A DNA stretch of 18,017 bases from an uncultured Blautia sp. (GTDB taxonomy: Bacteria > Bacillota > Clostridia > Lachnospirales > Lachnospiraceae). Position 1 is the stretch's first letter, and each line of letters opens with the position of its first letter. A program made the position numbers and the translations under genes. Positions 15,657 to 18,017 of this stretch are shown here, piece by piece. The DNA is taken from positions 1 to 18,017 of the forward strand of contig UQAX01000050.1 in the NCBI GenBank assembly GCA_900539145.1. The letters are read 5' to 3'. The notes beneath the pieces were generated by a model, which had not been told where the DNA came from, did not search any database, and saw only the letters and a program-made list of their open reading frames with translations.

Positions 15657-17615
15657 TTAACAGATTTCTGCACCTGCGGGCATATCCTTGTCAGGAGTCA
15701 TAAGAGCCAATTCGCCGTCAAGCCCTTCCGCACATAAAATCATACCCTCTGAAACAACACCGGCTAATTTGGCAGGTTTTAAGTTTACTAAAACCATAAC
15801 CTTTTTGCCAACCATGTCTTCCGGTTTGTAGTTGGATTTAATTCCTGATACAATCTGTTTTACCTGACTTCCGATTTTCACCTGAGAGCAAAGAAGTTTT
15901 TTGGATTTTTTCACTTCCTCACAGGCAATAATTTCACCCACCTGGAACTGCATTTTCATGAAATCATCAAAAGTAACTTCTTCTTTGGCTTCAATATCCA
16001 CAACAGGAGCTTCTTCCTCTGCTGCTTCCTCTGTTTTTTCTTCTTCCTTCATAGCTTCTACTTTTTCCAGAACTTCTTTTACATCCAGACGTGCAAATAA
16101 AATTTCCGGTTTCTCTGTAACCTTGTTTCCGGAAGGATATAAGCCAAAGGTTTCTAATTCTTCGTATTCACGTTTTGGCGCATTTAACTGTGCCAGAATT
16201 TTTCCTGTTGTTTCAGGCATAAAGGACTCTAATAAGGAAGCACCGATGCAAATTCCCTCTACCAGATTGTAGAGAACGGTTGCAAGACGGTCTTTCTTAT
16301 CCTCGTCTTTTGCCAGAACCCATGGCATTGTTTCATCAATATATTTGTTGCAGCGTTTGAATAAAGTAAAGATTTCTGTAATAGCGTCTGCCACACGAAG
16401 CTCTTCCATCTTTGCTGCTACTTTTGCCTTTGTTCCCAGTACGACTGCCTTTAATTCTTCATCCACAGGCTCACATACATTGGTATTTTTCACTTCTCCG
16501 CCAAAGTATTTGTTGGACATGGAAATGGTTCTGTTTACCAGATTTCCTAAAGTATTTGCAAGTTCGGAATTTAAACGTTCTACCATCAACTCCCATGTAA
16601 TCACACCGTCATTTTCAAATGGCATTTCGTGAAGAACAAAGTAGCGCACTGCATCTACTCCAAAGAAGTCTACTAACTGGTCTGCATAGAGCACATTTCC
16701 CTTTGATTTACTCATTTTTCCGTCACCCTGTAAAAGCCATGGATGTCCGAAAATCTGTTTTGGCAACGGTAAATCAAGAGCCATCAGGAAGATTGGCCAG
16801 TAAATTGTATGGAAACGAATAATATCTTTTCCGATTAAGTGTAAATCTGCCGGCCAGTCTTTTTTAAACTGCTCTGTATTCTCGCCGTCACAGTCATATC
16901 CGATACCTGTAATGTAGTTTGTCAGCGCATCCAGCCACACATATACTACGTGTTTCGGGTCAAAATCTACCGGAATTCCCCATTTAAAGGATGTTCTGGA
17001 TACACATAAATCCTGAAGTCCCGGAAGAAGGAAGTTGTTCATCATCTCATTCTTTCTGGATACAGGCTGAATAAATTCAGGATGTGTGTTGATATGGTCA
17101 ATCAGTCTCTGTGCATATTTGCTCATTCTGAAGAAGTATGCTTCTTCCTTTGCAGGTGTTACAGGACGTCCGCAGTCCGGACATTTGCCGTCTACCAGCT
17201 GGGACTCTGTAAAGAAAGACTCACATGGTGTACAGTACATACCTTCGTAATATCCTTTGTAAATATCACCCTGGTCATACAGCTTTTTAAAGATTTTCTG
17301 TACCTGTTTTTCATGATAATCATCTGTTGTACGGATAAATTTATCATAGGAAGTATTCATTAAATCCCAGATATTTTTAATTTCTCCTGCTACATTATCT
17401 ACAAATTCTTTGCAGGTAACACCGGCTTCTGCTGCCTTTAATTCGATTTTCTGACCGTGTTCATCTGTTCCTGTCTGGAAAAACACGTCATATCCCTGCT
17501 GTCTTTTAAATCTGGCAATACTGTCTGCAAGAATTGCTTCGTAAGTATTTCCAATGTGTGGCTTGCCTGATGTGTAGGCAATGGCTGTTGTAATATAATA
17601 TTTTTTCTTATCCAA
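15657..17615 (-). CDS. metG: Methionyl-tRNA synthetase with C-terminal tRNA-binding domain
   Basis: Charges tRNA-Met with methionine in the cytoplasm. The 652-residue protein has a class I catalytic domain with HIGN (20-23, the HIGH motif) and KMSKS (300-304), a zinc knuckle with C128, C131, C145 and C148, a helical anticodon-binding region (about 350-500), an acidic Glu/Ala-rich linker (about 520-543) and a C-terminal EMAP/Trbp111-type tRNA-binding domain (about 547-652), which usually supports dimerisation. I chose the TTG at 17615 because AAGGAGG lies 8 nt upstream and the protein then begins DKKKYYITTAIAY, as in homologues. The frame is open to an ATG at 17663, but that codon lies in the leader terminator hairpin and would add 16 unlikely residues. 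Expression is controlled by a T-box leader. In many Firmicutes tatD follows directly; here two genes intervene. Confidence 0.96.
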   Translation of the reverse strand: MDKKKYYITTAIAYTSGKPHIGNTYEAILADSIARFKRQQGYDVFFQTGTDEHGQKIELKAAEAGVTCKEFVDNVAGEIKNIWDLMNTSYDKFIRTTDDYHEKQVQKIFKKLYDQGDIYKGYYEGMYCTPCESFFTESQLVDGKCPDCGRPVTPAKEEAYFFRMSKYAQRLIDHINTHPEFIQPVSRKNEMMNNFLLPGLQDLCVSRTSFKWGIPVDFDPKHVVYVWLDALTNYITGIGYDCDGENTEQFKKDWPADLHLIGKDIIRFHTIYWPIFLMALDLPLPKQIFGHPWLLQGDGKMSKSKGNVLYADQLVDFFGVDAVRYFVLHEMPFENDGVITWELMVERLNSELANTLGNLVNRTISMSNKYFGGEVKNTNVCEPVDEELKAVVLGTKAKVAAKMEELRVADAITEIFTLFKRCNKYIDETMPWVLAKDEDKKDRLATVLYNLVEGICIGASLLESFMPETTGKILAQLNAPKREYEELETFGLYPSGNKVTEKPEILFARLDVKEVLEKVEAMKEEEKTEEAAEEEAPVVDIEAKEEVTFDDFMKMQFQVGEIIACEEVKKSKKLLCSQVKIGSQVKQIVSGIKSNYKPEDMVGKKVMVLVNLKPAKLAGVVSEGMILCAEGLDGELALMTPDKDMPAGAEIC

Positions 17616-17623
17616 TTTTCTTT

Positions 17624-17630
17624 CCTCCTT
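17624..17630 (-). promoter_or_regulatory. Ribosome binding site that decides the metG TTG start
   Basis: AAGGAGG on the minus strand lies 8 nt before TTG at 17615. The other candidate start, an ATG at 17663, has no independent site and falls between the two arms of the T-box terminator, so this site settles the start codon. Confidence 0.85.
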
Positions 17631-17642
17631 GTATACGCTCGC

Positions 17643-17679
17643 AAAAAAAGACTCACCTTCCATATTAAGAAGGCGAGCC
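17643..17679 (-). terminator. T-box leader terminator of metG
   Basis: GGCTCGCCTTC (17679-17669) pairs with GAAGGTGAGTC (17660-17650) over 11 positions, including two G-U pairs, and seven T follow. It is the default stop of the leader when charged tRNA-Met is plentiful. The CTCGC in its left arm could pair instead with GCGAG upstream of the T-box, which would form the competing antiterminator. Confidence 0.88.
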
Positions 17680-17910
17680 TATAACCCACGTTACCACTTC
17701 TGTTTATCTGTACCTCGCAGTACAAACCTCAACGGGTATCTGTTTAATACCCTGCCGCTATAACAGGCGGACCCTGTCGCAGCCTTGGCAATTCTGCTTC
17801 GGTGCGCCTCTCAGGAGCCATCTTCCATATACTCTCATTTATTCCTCTCAGCCTATGGGAATTTCTCTGTAAAATGTTAAATATATGTACTCTCTCCGTC
17901 ACTGTGTTTA
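17643..17910 (-). promoter_or_regulatory. T-box riboswitch (tRNA-Met) controlling metG
   Basis: Leader RNA that senses uncharged tRNA-Met. Stem I opens with the typical AGTGACGGAGAGAGTA segment (about 17902-17887). An AGAGA element and a GGCTG distal-loop motif in an ATTCC/GGAAT hairpin follow. The specifier region reads GAAG-ATG-GCTCC, with ATG at 17821-17819 as the methionine codon. Downstream are further helices, including GGGTAT/ATACCC, and the T-box itself GAAGTGGTAACGTGGG (17700-17685). Its TGGT can pair with the ACCA end of tRNA-Met. A terminator with a T-run ends the leader. Specifier, tRNA acceptor match and downstream gene agree, so the assignment is strong; the T-box differs slightly from the GGTGGTACCGCG consensus. 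Confidence 0.92.
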
Positions 17911-17922
17911 CATATATGAATT

Positions 17923-17951
17923 ATGCTAACATATTCAGGAATATTTGTAAA
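17923..17951 (-). promoter_or_regulatory. Promoter of the metG T-box leader, with internal inverted repeat
   Basis: TTTACA (17951-17946), a 17-nt spacer and TAGCAT (17928-17923) with an upstream TG (extended -10) fit a housekeeping promoter a few bases before stem I of the T-box. The spacer contains ATATTC-CT-GAATAT (17944-17931). Start of transcription is inferred near 17916. Confidence 0.65.
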
Positions 17952-17977
17952 CACTCTTTTTCTCTTGAGTTTCCGCA

Positions 17978-17993
17978 GTTCTGTCCACAGAAC
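17978..17993. repeat. Inverted repeat upstream of the metG promoter
   Basis: GTTCTGT-CC-ACAGAAC, with seven-base arms around two bases, lies about 27 nt upstream of the metG -35 box. No T-run follows on either strand, so it is not an obvious terminator. It could be a protein-binding site or a chance palindrome. Nothing else is recognised between it and the window end. Confidence 0.4.
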
Positions 17994-18017
17994 ACCCAAC
18001 CAGTCTTGCTGTTTATA

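Noticed and set aside
17616..17663. N-terminal extension of metG from the ATG at 17663
   Set aside because: The ATG lies in the loop region of the T-box terminator, the added residues do not look like a MetRS N-terminus, and the ribosome binding site points to TTG at 17615.
1..18017. CRISPR array, insertion sequence, tRNA or rRNA gene
   Set aside because: No regularly spaced direct repeats, transposase frame, terminal repeats or cloverleaf/rRNA-like sequence was seen on either strand. The only mobile-element trace is the reverse transcriptase remnant.

Overview
The window looks like chromosome of a low-GC Gram-positive anaerobe of the Clostridia, most likely Lachnospiraceae. This rests on strong AGGAGG-type ribosome binding sites, a tRNA-Met T-box leader on metG, a Mn2+ (yybP-ykoY) riboswitch, and the style of a membrane Ser/Thr kinase without PASTA domains. 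The assignment is inference, since no 16S or other marker gene is present. Almost every gene lies on the minus strand; the exceptions are proX at the left edge and a broken reverse transcriptase in the middle.

Read in the direction of transcription (right to left), the window starts with a metG module. A promoter, a T-box leader with an AUG specifier and a leader terminator precede metG, which appears to start at a TTG codon. Just beyond the metG stop is a near-consensus promoter (TTGACA-17-TATAGT) feeding a yybP-ykoY aptamer whose 3' strand is shared with an intrinsic terminator. This controls a P-type cation ATPase, followed closely by an AI-2E-family permease and a TatD nuclease as a probable three-gene operon. 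The ATPase looks like a Ca2+ pump, but the riboswitch points to Mn2+ (or Mn2+/Ca2+) export.

Between tatD and the next operon lies a 3' fragment of a retron-type reverse transcriptase on the plus strand. It keeps the thumb region with the VTG triplet and has lost the catalytic palm. Next comes a TetR-type regulator, with a clear promoter carrying an inverted repeat at the -10, and 15 nt further on the glycogen branching enzyme glgB.

The left third is a minus-strand operon: a transmembrane Ser/Thr kinase with a TPR-like extracytoplasmic tail, a 1,422-residue membrane-anchored protein of repeated Ig-like modules (its start overlaps the kinase stop by 8 nt), and an M19-family dipeptidase 27 nt later. 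The kinase/giant surface protein pair is the least understood part of the window and the best candidate for an undescribed system. The dipeptidase faces proX, a prolyl-tRNA editing protein, across a shared convergent terminator.
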